Part shown: piece after piece, positions 33,775 to 42,421 of the stretch
Layout of the letters: each line of letters begins with the position of its first letter
How positions within the stretch are numbered: the stretch's first letter is position 1
DNA from: Hahella chejuensis KCTC 2396
Lineage (GTDB): Bacteria > Pseudomonadota > Gammaproteobacteria > Pseudomonadales > Oleiphilaceae
Direction of reading: 5' to 3'
Assembly: GCF_000012985.1 (NCBI RefSeq)
Contig: NC_007645.1
Span: 806,001-870,000 of the forward strand
DNA: 64,000 nt
Translations under genes and position numbers: made by a program
The notes under the pieces: generated by a model
Told to the model about the DNA's origin: nothing
What the model saw: only the letters and a program-made list of their open reading frames with translations
Database searches by the model: none

Positions 33775-34101
33775 ATGAGTAGGAATAACGTGTTAATTGA
33801 TCTCGGAAAGCTTGGAGGGAGAGTCTTTGTTGGTAGGAGTAGTGGTAAAAAAGCAAGAAAATACTTCAAGTTGGATGAATGTAATGAAAAAGTGTGTAAA
33901 CTAGTTATTAAGGTTCCAGAGAATACGATTTCTATTAATAGCTCATTTTTTCTCGGCTTATTTGGTCCTGATGTAGAGAGGATTCATAGCGTTGAATTGT
34001 TCTTTGACTATGTTGATATTAGTAGATTGGGTGAAAGGTTTCAGGATCAGCTTAAAACTGCTGTGTCTAGATCATTATTAAATAGAGGCTTAACTCTCTG
34101 A
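33775..34101 (+). CDS. STAS-like DUF4325 protein
   Basis: A 108-residue cytosolic protein with the DUF4325 (STAS-like) pattern. GGRVFVGRSSGKKARKYF matches the family's G-R-x-x-x-G-R-x-x-G entry, followed by VCKLVIKVPENTISINSSFF in place of the usual D-F-x-G-V-x-x-I-x-x-S-F, then FLGLFGP. STAS-type proteins are often targets or antagonists of GHKL kinases, so this one probably partners the ATPase at 31374. The TGA overlaps the ATG of the next gene by one base. A+T-rich codon use marks it as part of the same acquired cassette. Confidence 0.7.
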   Translation: MSRNNVLIDLGKLGGRVFVGRSSGKKARKYFKLDECNEKVCKLVIKVPENTISINSSFFLGLFGPDVERIHSVELFFDYVDISRLGERFQDQLKTAVSRSLLNRGLTL

Positions 34102-34826
34102 TGAAAAGGCTGGTGCTAGTTATACTATTGATTATGGTTAATAGTGCTGGCTTGGCTCGTGGAAATATAATACAAGGCAATGGCTTAGGTTTGGATGATG
34201 CTCCTGGAACGATAGAAACTATCGATGCGGCAGAGAAAGAAGAAATTAAAACGAATTTATCTGAAAATAAAGAGCTTCCCGTTTATTCTAATGCTAAAGA
34301 AAACAACTCATCGGGGAACGTAGAAGGCGATGAAGACGAGTTCAGTTTTGGCTTAAAAGATTTTGTTTATGTTTGTGGCGTTATATTGGGTGTTATTAAT
34401 ATTTTTCTTATATTTTGGTTTAGATGGAGCGATAAAAGCAGATCTATCTATGATGATTTTTGGCTAAGAAAAGTTATTATTCCTAGTGTTATCGATCCTT
34501 TTAAAAAATTTATATTTGAATGTTGTAAAAATTATAATGGTTATGTGATGAAGGAGGGAGAATATGAGGATTTTGAAAAAAATGTCGAGGATATTAGAGA
34601 ATATTTTGATTTGGTTTCTATTTTTTCTCCAGACCTGACTGTTAAGGTCGAGGCATATCTCGACGAGCTTCTTAAGTATGTGTCGTCGAGGTCTTTCCCG
34701 GGAGATGTATATGATGATAGTGATACAGTCGGGATAGCTGAATGTAATCCATTTTTAAGATGCTTTAATCAGGTGGTTAAAGCATTTGTAGAAGCACACA
34801 TAAAAGTTAAAACTTTTAAGAGTTAA
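34101..34826 (+). CDS. Single-pass membrane protein, third gene of the cassette
   Basis: A 241-residue protein. Signal sequence KRLVLVILLIMVNSAGLARG, then an acidic, Asn/Ser-rich low-complexity stretch (about 25-88) and one membrane helix (DFVYVCGVILGVINIFLIFWF, about 93-113). A C-terminal region of about 125 residues, likely cytosolic, contains FWLRKVIIPSVIDPFKKFIFECC and a Glu/Asp-rich helix. The start overlaps the STAS-like stop, so the pair is translationally coupled. An envelope-located input or output for the ATPase/STAS pair is a reasonable inference. The last 11 bases overlap the end of the convergent regulator gene. Unrecognised family. Confidence 0.7.
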   Translation: MKRLVLVILLIMVNSAGLARGNIIQGNGLGLDDAPGTIETIDAAEKEEIKTNLSENKELPVYSNAKENNSSGNVEGDEDEFSFGLKDFVYVCGVILGVINIFLIFWFRWSDKSRSIYDDFWLRKVIIPSVIDPFKKFIFECCKNYNGYVMKEGEYEDFEKNVEDIREYFDLVSIFSPDLTVKVEAYLDELLKYVSSRSFPGDVYDDSDTVGIAECNPFLRCFNQVVKAFVEAHIKVKTFKS

Positions 34827-35850
34827 AGGAGTAACTTGTGATAGCGGGCGTCACGTAACTGAAGCGTTTACGGTATTGCTCCATCGTGCATCCGGTGGCT
34901 CGTTTAAAGAGTCGCCGGAATGAGCTGATGTCTTCATAACCTACTTCCCAGATGATTTCATTCGACGATTTCAGTGTTGTCTCCAATTGGTGTTTCACCG
35001 CCTCTACCCGTAATTGCTGCAGGTAATTGATCGGGTTCTCGCCGGTGGCTTCCTTGAAGCGGCGTTTGAAGGTGCGCCCTCCCAGCCCGGCCAGCGCCGC
35101 CACGTCGTCGACGGAAAAATGCTCGGCATAGTGCGATTCCATCCACTCCTGGGCTTTCTTAACGGCGTCATCTTTGTGGGACTTGTAGCCATAAAACGTG
35201 ATGTAAGGGGTTTGTTGTTGGCGTTTGCTGTCGAACAGGTGCAGTTTGGACACCGCTGACGCCAGCCCCTGACCGGCGAAGCGTTCGATCAGATGAAAGC
35301 TAAGATCGATATAGGCGGTGGCGCCGCCAGCGCAGATGATGTCGCCGCTATCGATGAGCAATCGATCTATGTCCAGCCTTATTTCCGGGTAGCGCTGGCG
35401 GAAATGTTCTGCGGCGCGCCAGTGGGTGGTGACGGTTTTGCCTTCCAGAAGTCCGGCTTCGGCCAGAACGAAGCTTCCGGTGCAGGCGCTGGCGATGACG
35501 GCGCCGCGCCGGGCGTGAGCTTGCAGCCATGTATAAGCCTGACGAAATTGCGCCAGATGTTGCGGCAGGGCGGCGCCTGCAGTAATCGCCTCAATAGCGG
35601 AAGCAACAATGATCAAATCCGGCTCCACTTCCTCGAACGCTGCATTCGGAGCGATAGCCATGCCGTTGTAGGCGGTGACGGGCTGATCATTCTGCGTCAC
35701 AACATTGATATTGAAGAATGGCTCCAGTGAACGTTTGCCGGCGGCGCCGGACAGTCGGGCGTGACAGTAATTCGCCGTGGTGAATATATCCAGAATGCCG
35801 TGTACGGAGGCGGCGGCGCAGTGGGGAAGGGCGAGCAAAACGATCTTCAT
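34816..35850 (-). CDS. GlxA-family transcriptional regulator (DJ-1/PfpI-AraC)
   Basis: A 344-residue regulator. An N-terminal DJ-1/PfpI-like domain (about 1-180) has the nucleophile-elbow region IASACTGSFVLAEAGLL, followed by a C-terminal AraC double helix-turn-helix (about 225-325): VDDVAALAGLGGRTFKRRFKE and SNEIIWEVGYEDISSFRRLF. ATG 35850 has GAAGGAG at ideal spacing; the more upstream ATG is part of that site. It is divergent from the hydrolase at 36044 and likely controls it through the 7-bp dyad at 35917. Its final residues (SYSFNS) overlap the end of the A+T-rich cassette, so the C-terminus may have been altered by that insertion. Confidence 0.88.
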   Translation of the reverse strand: MKIVLLALPHCAAASVHGILDIFTTANYCHARLSGAAGKRSLEPFFNINVVTQNDQPVTAYNGMAIAPNAAFEEVEPDLIIVASAIEAITAGAALPQHLAQFRQAYTWLQAHARRGAVIASACTGSFVLAEAGLLEGKTVTTHWRAAEHFRQRYPEIRLDIDRLLIDSGDIICAGGATAYIDLSFHLIERFAGQGLASAVSKLHLFDSKRQQQTPYITFYGYKSHKDDAVKKAQEWMESHYAEHFSVDDVAALAGLGGRTFKRRFKEATGENPINYLQQLRVEAVKHQLETTLKSSNEIIWEVGYEDISSFRRLFKRATGCTMEQYRKRFSYVTPAITSYSFNS

Positions 35851-35916
35851 GGGTGACTCCTTCATCCAATTCGTTAGCGAAACAGGAAAAGATGAAATGT
35901 CATAAAAAGCAATTTA

Positions 35917-35934
35917 AGTGTCAAATATGACACT
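35917..35934. promoter_or_regulatory. Candidate operator between GlxA-type regulator and hydrolase
   Basis: AGTGTCA-AATA-TGACACT is a perfect 7-bp dyad. A further TGTCA half-site lies at 35899. It sits between the two divergent start codons, where an AraC/GlxA regulator would bind. Confidence 0.55.
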
Positions 35935-36043
35935 CCCGCTAATGCATTGCAATCCTTATCTTGTACTCATAGCCGCAGCGATAAAGCCCGAGAAATGGCG
36001 CCACGCCGGCGATTGTATCCAGCAAGTTAAGAGGAGAAGCCCC

Positions 36044-36940
36044 ATGTCCGCGAACATTCCCCTGGTTGTCGCTCCATCCAAGCCTCTGCGGGAGCCGCAG
36101 GTTCCCTTCGCTTTGAAAGCCATGCGCTGGGCGATTCGCGCCTACGCCCGTATTTCCTCTCAGGGGGCAGGCCGAATGCTTAACCGGCTGTGGTTTACGC
36201 CGCAACGTTATGGGGTGGGCTCGCGCTTTGACGCCTTGCTGGACAAGGCTGACGCGTTCATGAACTTGAAAGTGGGCGCGCTGACCATCCCTGTCTACAG
36301 CTGGGGAAGCGGCCCGGTGGTGTTATGCGCCCATGGCTGGTCCGGCTCAGGCGTGCAGTTCGGCGCCATGGTGGCCCCTTTAGTGGAGAAGGGTTATCGG
36401 GTCGTTGCCTTTGATGCGCCCGGCCATGGGCGGGCCCAGGGCGTGCGCACAAACGTGCTGCAAATGCGGGACGCGATTCTGGCGGTGGCGGCCCAGACAT
36501 TGGGCGTTCACGCCGTGGTCGCGCATTCTTTGGGATCTATCGCCGCGGCCATGGCGGTGCGGGAAGGACTGTTGACCAACAAAGTCATTATGCTGGCGCC
36601 GCCAGCGGATATGCAGGTGGTGTTGGATGTGTTCCAGCAGCGGCTACAGGTTCCAGACGCCGTCATGCTCGCACATTGCAAACTGATGGAGCAGGAGTTT
36701 GGCGATGACATTTGGGATCGCTTGTCATTGATGAAAAACGTTCCACTCATCCAGGCGGAAGGAATGATCGTATCAGATATAAATGATGCGGAAGTTCCTG
36801 CTGCGTACGGTGAAGCGCTTGCCCTCAAGTGGCGTGGCAGTCGTTTCCTGCAGACCGCGGGGCTGGGGCATTACCGAGTATTGCGGGATGAAAGCGTCAT
36901 TGAGGAAGTTGTAAAGTTCATAAACCGACTCCCTGATTGA
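36044..36940 (+). CDS. Alpha/beta-hydrolase
   Basis: Cytosolic hydrolase of 298 residues. Oxyanion region VVLCAHGWSGSGVQF, AFDAPGHGRAQG, nucleophile elbow VVAHSLGSIAAAMA (Ser), and GLGHYRVLRD with the catalytic His near the end. ATG 36044 follows AAGAGGAGAAGCCCC, a textbook site; an in-frame upstream ATG adds 42 residues that look random. It is divergent from the GlxA-type regulator, and a strong terminator follows. The substrate is unknown; an ester or lactone is likely. Confidence 0.85.
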   Translation: MSANIPLVVAPSKPLREPQVPFALKAMRWAIRAYARISSQGAGRMLNRLWFTPQRYGVGSRFDALLDKADAFMNLKVGALTIPVYSWGSGPVVLCAHGWSGSGVQFGAMVAPLVEKGYRVVAFDAPGHGRAQGVRTNVLQMRDAILAVAAQTLGVHAVVAHSLGSIAAAMAVREGLLTNKVIMLAPPADMQVVLDVFQQRLQVPDAVMLAHCKLMEQEFGDDIWDRLSLMKNVPLIQAEGMIVSDINDAEVPAAYGEALALKWRGSRFLQTAGLGHYRVLRDESVIEEVVKFINRLPD

Positions 36941-36993
36941 CGCCGGTGAGGGACATTGCGGTTAAGGGACGGTCCCTTGGACAGGCCGGCGCA

Positions 36994-37037
36994 GCGACGA
37001 TACGGCGTTATTGATGAGTGCGTATCGTCGCCTTTTT
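36994..37037 (+). terminator. Rho-independent terminator
   Basis: GCGACGATACG (36994-37004) pairs perfectly with CGTATCGTCGC (37021-37031) and is followed by CTTTTTG. It ends the hydrolase transcript. Confidence 0.9.
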
Positions 37038-37044
37038 GCGGTGT

Positions 37045-39348
37045 TTAGACGTCCACGGCTTCCAGCGCCACCGGGACGTACTTGTGATAAGGCGTCTTGG
37101 CGATGGGGTCGCAGTGAGCCGCGTCCGTCAGCATGTTGATCGCTGGGCCATTGCGCAACTGTCTTCCTTGCTCATCCTGATAGAGCATGCCGAAGCCGTG
37201 AGGCAGCGTCAGTACTCCTGGCAACACGCTCTCATCCGCGGAGGCGATGGCCTCAACCGCGCCCCGTCGGGAACGGCAGCGCACTTTATCCCCGGAAACC
37301 AGTCCCAGCTTGGCCAGATCGGAGGGGTGAACGCGTAATACGCCTTCCTTATCCGTCTTGCGCCACTCCGGCCCGCGGTAGATTTGGTTGGCGTTATAGG
37401 CGCGGCGTTCGCCGGCGGCGAGGATGAACGGATAATCCCTGTCTTCACTGAGCGCCTCTGTTTTCAAACGATCCAGCCACTCAGTCAGTTCGGGTATATG
37501 CAGGTTTATTTTGCGGTCCCTGGTCTTTAACAGATCCCAGGTCTCCTCTACCTTGAAGGTGGAGATGGGCGCGGGCCTGGGACTCTCCAGAAAGCGGTTG
37601 AACAGCGCCAGCCCCAGAGCGTAGCCCTTGCCTTGCAGGCCTGTACGTCGGACTTGCGAGCCGAACTTGGCGGCGTACATCTGACAGACGCCCCAGATCG
37701 CCGCTGCGGATTGCATGCCTTCCGGCAGCGCCTTGCCAAGGGTGGCGTACAAAATGACCGGGACGTATTTGCGCCACTGTGGGTGGCGCTTCAACGTCGC
37801 CGCCAGCGCCAATGGAAAGGCGCGGCTGAAGGGGAGGCGACGGTCCAGCCTGGCCGCTTTTTCCAGTAAAGGAAAATGGTCTGGTATTGCGCCCAGTCCC
37901 ACCAATAGTCGTCGGTAAATCTCCGGCTCTGGAAGCGTGTCGCCGCTGCGGGGCAGTATGGGGCGACGCAAATGGTAATAGCTGGTGGGGAAGCCGAATG
38001 TGAAATAGGTGGACTCCACTTTTTCAAACTGGCTGTCCGCCGGCAATATGTAGTGCGCGTGGAGGGCGGTTTCCGTCATCGCCACATCAATCACCACCAT
38101 CAATTCCAGTTTTTTGAAAGCGTTCCGATAGGCTTCCGTATCGGCGGCGGACAAGGCGGGATTGGCGCTGTCTACAATTAGGGCGCGGATACGGCCAGGG
38201 TGATCGCTATCGATTTCCTGCGGCAAAATGTTTGGCGGGAACAGCTTGGCGATGCCATACATGCCGGTGACGGCGGTTTTCTGGTCATCGGCTTTGGAGT
38301 GGCCGATCAAAGGGGCGAATTGGGCCATCAAGTGATTGCCGCCCGATCTGTTGAAATTGCCGGTCACCAGAAACAGTAGTTTTTCCAGATAGGAATTCAG
38401 CGTGCTGTGCAGACTGTGTTGAATGCCGAGGTCCGCTCTGACGGTGGCGGATTTCGCTGTAGCGAATCCACGGGCGACCTGGCGCGCCAGCTCGGGATCG
38501 ACGCCGGCGGTGGTTGCGTATTGCTCTATCGGCAGGTCGATGAAATGACGGCGCAAGTCATCGTAGCCATTGGTGTGTTGGTTTAGGAATTCTTTGTTTT
38601 CCAGTTCTTCCTGAAAAATGACGGCGATGATGGCGGAGAGCAGGTAAGCGTCCATACCTGGGCGCACCCGCAAATGAATGTCCGCGTCTTTGGCGGTTTC
38701 GCTGACGCGTGGATCAATGACCACCAGAGTGCGGCTGGGGTCTTTCTTGTAGGCTTTCAGCAGGTCCCGGGTTTTGCGCACGCCGTGGGCCATATAAGGG
38801 TTGGCTCCCAGCACGATGCAGTAATCGGAGTGCTCCATCCCTTCCAGTACAAAGCAGCTTTCGCGGCCGAACAGTTTCCCGTTTACCCAGAAATCCCCCG
38901 TCTTTTCCTGCGCCAACGCGGTATATAAATAGGGCGTATCCAAAGCCGCCCGCAATGCGCCGGAGTAGCTGCCGCCAAGATGATTGCCCTGGCCTCCGCC
39001 TCCATAGTAGGCGAATGCGCCGCCGCCATGTTGGGCCTTGATGTCGCGCATGCGTGTGGTGATCTCGGCGATGGCTGCGTCCCAGGAGATAGGAGCGTAT
39101 TCGCCGTTTGGCTGGCGTTTTAGAGGTTGTCGCAGGCGAGCGGAATGATTTTGGTAGTGATCAAGCTTGGCGGCTTTCTGGCAGATGTAGCCTTCCGAAT
39201 TGGGCGCCAGTTTGTCGCCTCTTACTTTGACGATGCGTCCCTTGTCCACCTGCATTTCCAGGCCGCAATTGATGCTGCATAGAATGCATGCAGTAGGCTT
39301 CCATACAGGCTGATCGACGCATTCTTCAACTGTCTCTGCATCAGACAT
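37045..39348 (-). CDS. Molybdopterin oxidoreductase with [4Fe-4S] N-terminus
   Basis: Bis-MGD-type oxidoreductase of 767 residues, formate dehydrogenase/nitrate reductase superfamily. The N-terminal Cys motif TACILCSINCG with a fourth Cys in GYICQKAAK binds a [4Fe-4S] cluster. Next come ISWDAAIAEIT, the MGD-binding VLGANPYMAHGVRKTRDLL and LVVIDPRVSETA, a central domain with NFNRSGGNHLM, and the C-terminal MGD domain with YNANQIYRG and VHPSDLAKLGLVSGD. No Tat signal is seen, so it is cytosolic. No electron-transfer partner genes are near. ATG 39348 has AGGAGAG upstream. It is divergent from the HxlR regulator. The substrate cannot be told from sequence. Confidence 0.92.
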   Translation of the reverse strand: MSDAETVEECVDQPVWKPTACILCSINCGLEMQVDKGRIVKVRGDKLAPNSEGYICQKAAKLDHYQNHSARLRQPLKRQPNGEYAPISWDAAIAEITTRMRDIKAQHGGGAFAYYGGGGQGNHLGGSYSGALRAALDTPYLYTALAQEKTGDFWVNGKLFGRESCFVLEGMEHSDYCIVLGANPYMAHGVRKTRDLLKAYKKDPSRTLVVIDPRVSETAKDADIHLRVRPGMDAYLLSAIIAVIFQEELENKEFLNQHTNGYDDLRRHFIDLPIEQYATTAGVDPELARQVARGFATAKSATVRADLGIQHSLHSTLNSYLEKLLFLVTGNFNRSGGNHLMAQFAPLIGHSKADDQKTAVTGMYGIAKLFPPNILPQEIDSDHPGRIRALIVDSANPALSAADTEAYRNAFKKLELMVVIDVAMTETALHAHYILPADSQFEKVESTYFTFGFPTSYYHLRRPILPRSGDTLPEPEIYRRLLVGLGAIPDHFPLLEKAARLDRRLPFSRAFPLALAATLKRHPQWRKYVPVILYATLGKALPEGMQSAAAIWGVCQMYAAKFGSQVRRTGLQGKGYALGLALFNRFLESPRPAPISTFKVEETWDLLKTRDRKINLHIPELTEWLDRLKTEALSEDRDYPFILAAGERRAYNANQIYRGPEWRKTDKEGVLRVHPSDLAKLGLVSGDKVRCRSRRGAVEAIASADESVLPGVLTLPHGFGMLYQDEQGRQLRNGPAINMLTDAAHCDPIAKTPYHKYVPVALEAVDV

Positions 39349-39377
39349 GATCACTCTCCTTTCTTATTAGTTCTATT

Positions 39378-39415
39378 TTGGAACCTATGAAATAGTAAAT
39401 TCCAAACTGGAACCT
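39378..39415. promoter_or_regulatory. Candidate HxlR operator
   Basis: TTTGGAA (39378-39384) and TTCCAAA (39400-39406) form a 7-bp inverted repeat, and GGAACCTrT occurs twice (39380 and 39409). It lies between the divergent oxidoreductase and HxlR genes, as expected for an autoregulated local repressor. Confidence 0.55.
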
Positions 39416-39482
39416 GTAAAGCTATACTTCCTGTCGTTCTTTACCTCACATCCGTCAACCTGGAGAAGTCACCTGCTCGCTT

Positions 39483-39959
39483 ATGCGCTGGAATGAAATC
39501 CAAGATATCCCTTGCTCAATCGCCCGCACTTTGTCGGTCATTGGCGACCGCTGGACCCTGTTGGTCATCCGTGAAGCGTTTCTGGGCGTGCGACGTTTTG
39601 AGCAGTTCCAGAAGCGTTTGCAGATCACGCGCCATCGCTTGTCGGACCGCCTGAATAAACTGGTGGAAAGCGGCGTGTTGCGCAAAGCGTTGTATCAGGG
39701 AAGTCCAGCACGCTATGAGTATAGGCTCACCCGCAAGGGGATGGATTTGTACCCTGTGATTCTGGCGATGGCGGGTTGGGGCGATAAATACATGGCTGGC
39801 GACGCCGGGCCTCCCGTTGAGTACGTTCATTTGGGCTGCGGTAAGAAAATGACCGCTACGCTGACCTGTTCTGAATGTGGCGAGCCTGTTGACGCCAAAT
39901 CGGTGAAACCCATGCTGGGGTCCGGACTCCGCGCTTTGACGAAGAGCGCCGACGAATAA
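39483..39959 (+). CDS. HxlR-family winged-helix regulator
   Basis: Dimeric DNA-binding regulator of 158 residues. HxlR landmarks: CSIARTLSVIGDRWTLLVIRE, GVRRFEQFQKRLQITRHRLSDRLNKL (recognition helix) and YRLTRKGMDLYPVILAM. The C-terminal extension has LGCGKKM and TCSECGEP (C-x-x-C), a possible metal or thiol switch. It is divergent from the molybdopterin oxidoreductase, with a dyad between them, and probably regulates it. Confidence 0.87.
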   Translation: MRWNEIQDIPCSIARTLSVIGDRWTLLVIREAFLGVRRFEQFQKRLQITRHRLSDRLNKLVESGVLRKALYQGSPARYEYRLTRKGMDLYPVILAMAGWGDKYMAGDAGPPVEYVHLGCGKKMTATLTCSECGEPVDAKSVKPMLGSGLRALTKSADE

Positions 39960-40012
39960 CGAGAAATCAGGGCGCCTGTCGCCTTTTCGTCGCTGTTGCT
40001 GGCAGACTCTCG

Positions 40013-40048
40013 TTCTTTCCCTTCTTTCCCTTCTTTCCCTTCTTTCCC
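40013..40048 (+). repeat. 9-bp tandem repeat, four units
   Basis: TTCTTTCCC is repeated four times perfectly, followed by a partial TTCCC. It lies between the HxlR stop and the bet promoter, where copy-number change could alter spacing. Confidence 0.9.
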
Positions 40049-40303
40049 TTCCCTTTTGGCTTCCTTGCGTCCTCATGTCTCGCTTTTTTCGAGCTTTCCC
40101 TGAGAGAACTGTTGCGACTCAAAGTAAATTTAGAGATTAAGGTCTTTGTCTATTTAGAATGCTAAATATTTATAATTTACAAAAAGTTACATTTTTGTGT
40201 GCGTGTGACGAAGTGGTGGCTTAATTGGTTGTAATAAAAGAGTTTTGTTCTCTGTTTCGTTAGGTCTTTTGCTCGTTTCCTGAAGGCTCTCAAAATTGAA
40301 ATA

Positions 40304-40347
40304 TTGAATTCAAACTATTAGGGTGTGTTTTTAATTGAACATTCAAT
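40304..40347. promoter_or_regulatory. Candidate BetI operator sites
   Basis: ATTGAACATTCAAT (40334-40347) is a dyad that closely matches the BetI box known from other bet operons. A second dyad, TTGAATTCAA, is at 40304-40313. Both lie just before the betI start, fitting choline-relieved autorepression. Confidence 0.7.
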
Positions 40348-40355
40348 CAATAAAA

Positions 40356-40952
40356 ATGCCTAAAATCGTCGTCGAAGCAGAGAAGAAAGAGCAGCTTATC
40401 GAAGCCACCCTGAAGTCGGTGGAAGCCTATGGCATTCCGGGCACGACCATTAATTCCATTAGCCGTTATGCGGGTGTTTCTACTGGCATTATCAGCCATT
40501 ACTTCGGAGGCAAGCAGGCGCTGATGGAGGCGACTGTCCGCTACCTGCTGGAAGCCTTGAAAACCTCCCTGCTGAAAGAGCTGGCCAAAACGTCGGACGG
40601 TTCGCCATACAGTCGCCTTCTTTCCATCGTCGAAGCCAACTTCAGCAAGTTGCAGGTGAGTGAACGGGCGGCGAAAACCTGGATGGCCTTTTGGGCTCAG
40701 GCGATGCATGACCCGCAGCTGGCTCGCTTGCAACGCGTCAATGAACGGCGATTGTTCTCTAATTTGAAAGTAAGCCTGCGGGAAATTCTGCCGCCGTCCC
40801 AAGTGGAGGATCAGGCTCACGCCATCGCGGCCTTGATCGATGGTTTGTGGCTGCGCAGCGCGCTCAGCTCCGGCGGCCTGTCCGTCGTGCAGGCGGAACG
40901 CATTTGTAAGAACTACGTAAGTGAGTTGTTTGAAGGAAAACACAAAGCATGA
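40356..40952 (+). CDS. betI: TetR-family repressor of choline oxidation genes
   Basis: BetI represses the bet genes and releases DNA when choline is present. The 198-residue product starts [22 protein letters not shown], like other BetI proteins, with the TetR helix-turn-helix [20 protein letters not shown], then [23 protein letters not shown] and [13 protein letters not shown] in the ligand domain. ATG 40356 matches the family's usual N-terminus; a TTG 21 bases upstream lies inside the operator. Its stop overlaps betB by 4 bases (ATGA). Confidence 0.95.
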   Translation: MPKIVVEAEKKEQLIEATLKSVEAYGIPGTTINSISRYAGVSTGIISHYFGGKQALMEATVRYLLEALKTSLLKELAKTSDGSPYSRLLSIVEANFSKLQVSERAAKTWMAFWAQAMHDPQLARLQRVNERRLFSNLKVSLREILPPSQVEDQAHAIAALIDGLWLRSALSSGGLSVVQAERICKNYVSELFEGKHKA

Positions 40953-42412
40953 GCATTCCTGTTTATCAGTCTTTTGTTGACGGCGCTTATCGGGCGTCCA
41001 CATCGAATGAGACCTTCGATGTGGTGAATCCCGCTACAGGCGAGCTGATTTACCGCGTTGAGCAGGCTTGTGAAAGCCTGGTGCAGGCGGCGGTGGAGTC
41101 TGCGCAGCGCGGCTTTGCTGAATGGTCCGCCATGACCGGCATGCAGCGGGGACGTGTGTTACAGAAAGCGGTGGCGCTGCTGCGGGAAAAAAATGACGAG
41201 CTGGCTCGTATCGAAGTGCTGGACACCGGCAAGCCCTGGCAGGAAGCGAGCGTCGTGGACGTGGTGACCGGGGCAGACAGTATCGAGTTCTTCGCTGGTC
41301 TGGCGCCTTCAATTGAAGGCAATCAGCAATCCCTGGGCGACGATTTCTATTACACCCGCCGGGAACCTTTGGGCGTGTGCGCAGGCATTGGCGCCTGGAA
41401 CTATCCATTGCAGATCGCCTGCTGGAAGTCTGCGCCAGCCCTGGCTGCAGGCAACGCCATGGTGTTCAAACCCTCCGAAGAAACTCCGTTGGGCGCTTTG
41501 AAGTTGGCGGAGATTTTCATTGAAGCAGGCGTTCCCGCCGGCGTTTTCAATGTGGTGCAGGGCGATCATCGGGTGGGCCGTATGCTGACCGCTCATCCCG
41601 GTATCGCCAAAGTGTCTTTTACCGGCGAAGTGGGCACAGGCAAGAAAGTGATGGCGGACTCGGCCTCCACTCTGAAAGACGTGACCATGGAGTTGGGCGG
41701 CAAATCACCGCTGGTGATTTTCAATGATTGCGATCTGGAAAACGCCGTCTCCGCAGCCCTGCTCGGGAATTTCTACACCCAGGGCGAAGTCTGCACCCAC
41801 GGCACGCGGGTGTTTGTGCATAAAGAGATTTACGACCGTTTTCTGGCGCGAGTGAAAGAGCGCGTCGAAAGCAATGTGCGCATAGGCGACCCCATGCATC
41901 CCGACACCAATCTGGGGGCGCTGATCTCCGCGCCGCACCTGGAGAAAGTCATGGGCTATATCGAGCTGGGCAAGCAGGAAGGCGCAAGGCTGGTCTGCGG
42001 CGGCGAACGGGTGCGCCCGCAAGGCGTGGAGAACGGTTATTTCGTCGCTCCCACAGTATTCGCCGACTGTCGCGATGACATGAGCATCGTGCGGGAAGAG
42101 ATATTCGGTCCCGTCATGAGCGTGCTGAGCTTTGAGGACGAAGAAGAGGTCATTGCGCGCGCCAATGATACGGAATACGGCCTGGCCGCGGCGGTGTTCA
42201 CCAATGACATCCGTCGCGCTCATCGTGTGATCGGCAAGCTGCAGGCGGGGATTTGCTGGATTAACAGTTTCGGCTATTCGCCGGCGGAGATGCCGGTAGG
42301 CGGTTACAAGCAATCCGGCATCGGTCGCGAAAACGGCATGGCCACCCTGAATCACTACACCCAAATCAAGGCCGTCTACGTCGGCATGACGGACCTGGAA
42401 TCACCTTTTTGA
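40949..42412 (+). CDS. betB: Betaine aldehyde dehydrogenase
   Basis: Oxidises betaine aldehyde to glycine betaine with NAD(P)+, the second step of choline-to-betaine conversion, in the cytosol. The 487-residue protein spans the full aldehyde dehydrogenase fold: [32 protein letters not shown] for cofactor binding, [12 protein letters not shown] with the general-base Glu, and [12 protein letters not shown] with the nucleophilic Cys. The late [11 protein letters not shown] and [13 protein letters not shown] segments are BetB-like. The ATG overlaps the betI stop, so the two are coupled. Confidence 0.97.
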   Translation: MSIPVYQSFVDGAYRASTSNETFDVVNPATGELIYRVEQACESLVQAAVESAQRGFAEWSAMTGMQRGRVLQKAVALLREKNDELARIEVLDTGKPWQEASVVDVVTGADSIEFFAGLAPSIEGNQQSLGDDFYYTRREPLGVCAGIGAWNYPLQIACWKSAPALAAGNAMVFKPSEETPLGALKLAEIFIEAGVPAGVFNVVQGDHRVGRMLTAHPGIAKVSFTGEVGTGKKVMADSASTLKDVTMELGGKSPLVIFNDCDLENAVSAALLGNFYTQGEVCTHGTRVFVHKEIYDRFLARVKERVESNVRIGDPMHPDTNLGALISAPHLEKVMGYIELGKQEGARLVCGGERVRPQGVENGYFVAPTVFADCRDDMSIVREEIFGPVMSVLSFEDEEEVIARANDTEYGLAAAVFTNDIRRAHRVIGKLQAGICWINSFGYSPAEMPVGGYKQSGIGRENGMATLNHYTQIKAVYVGMTDLESPF

Positions 42413-42421
42413 GCGAGCGTT

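Larger units (their letters stand above)
39960..40355. other. Intergenic region before betI
   Basis: 396 bases. It carries a 9-bp tandem repeat (40013-40048), a strongly A+T-rich stretch from about 40130 that should hold the bet promoter, and two TTGAA dyads near the betI start. No gene is supported. Confidence 0.65.
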
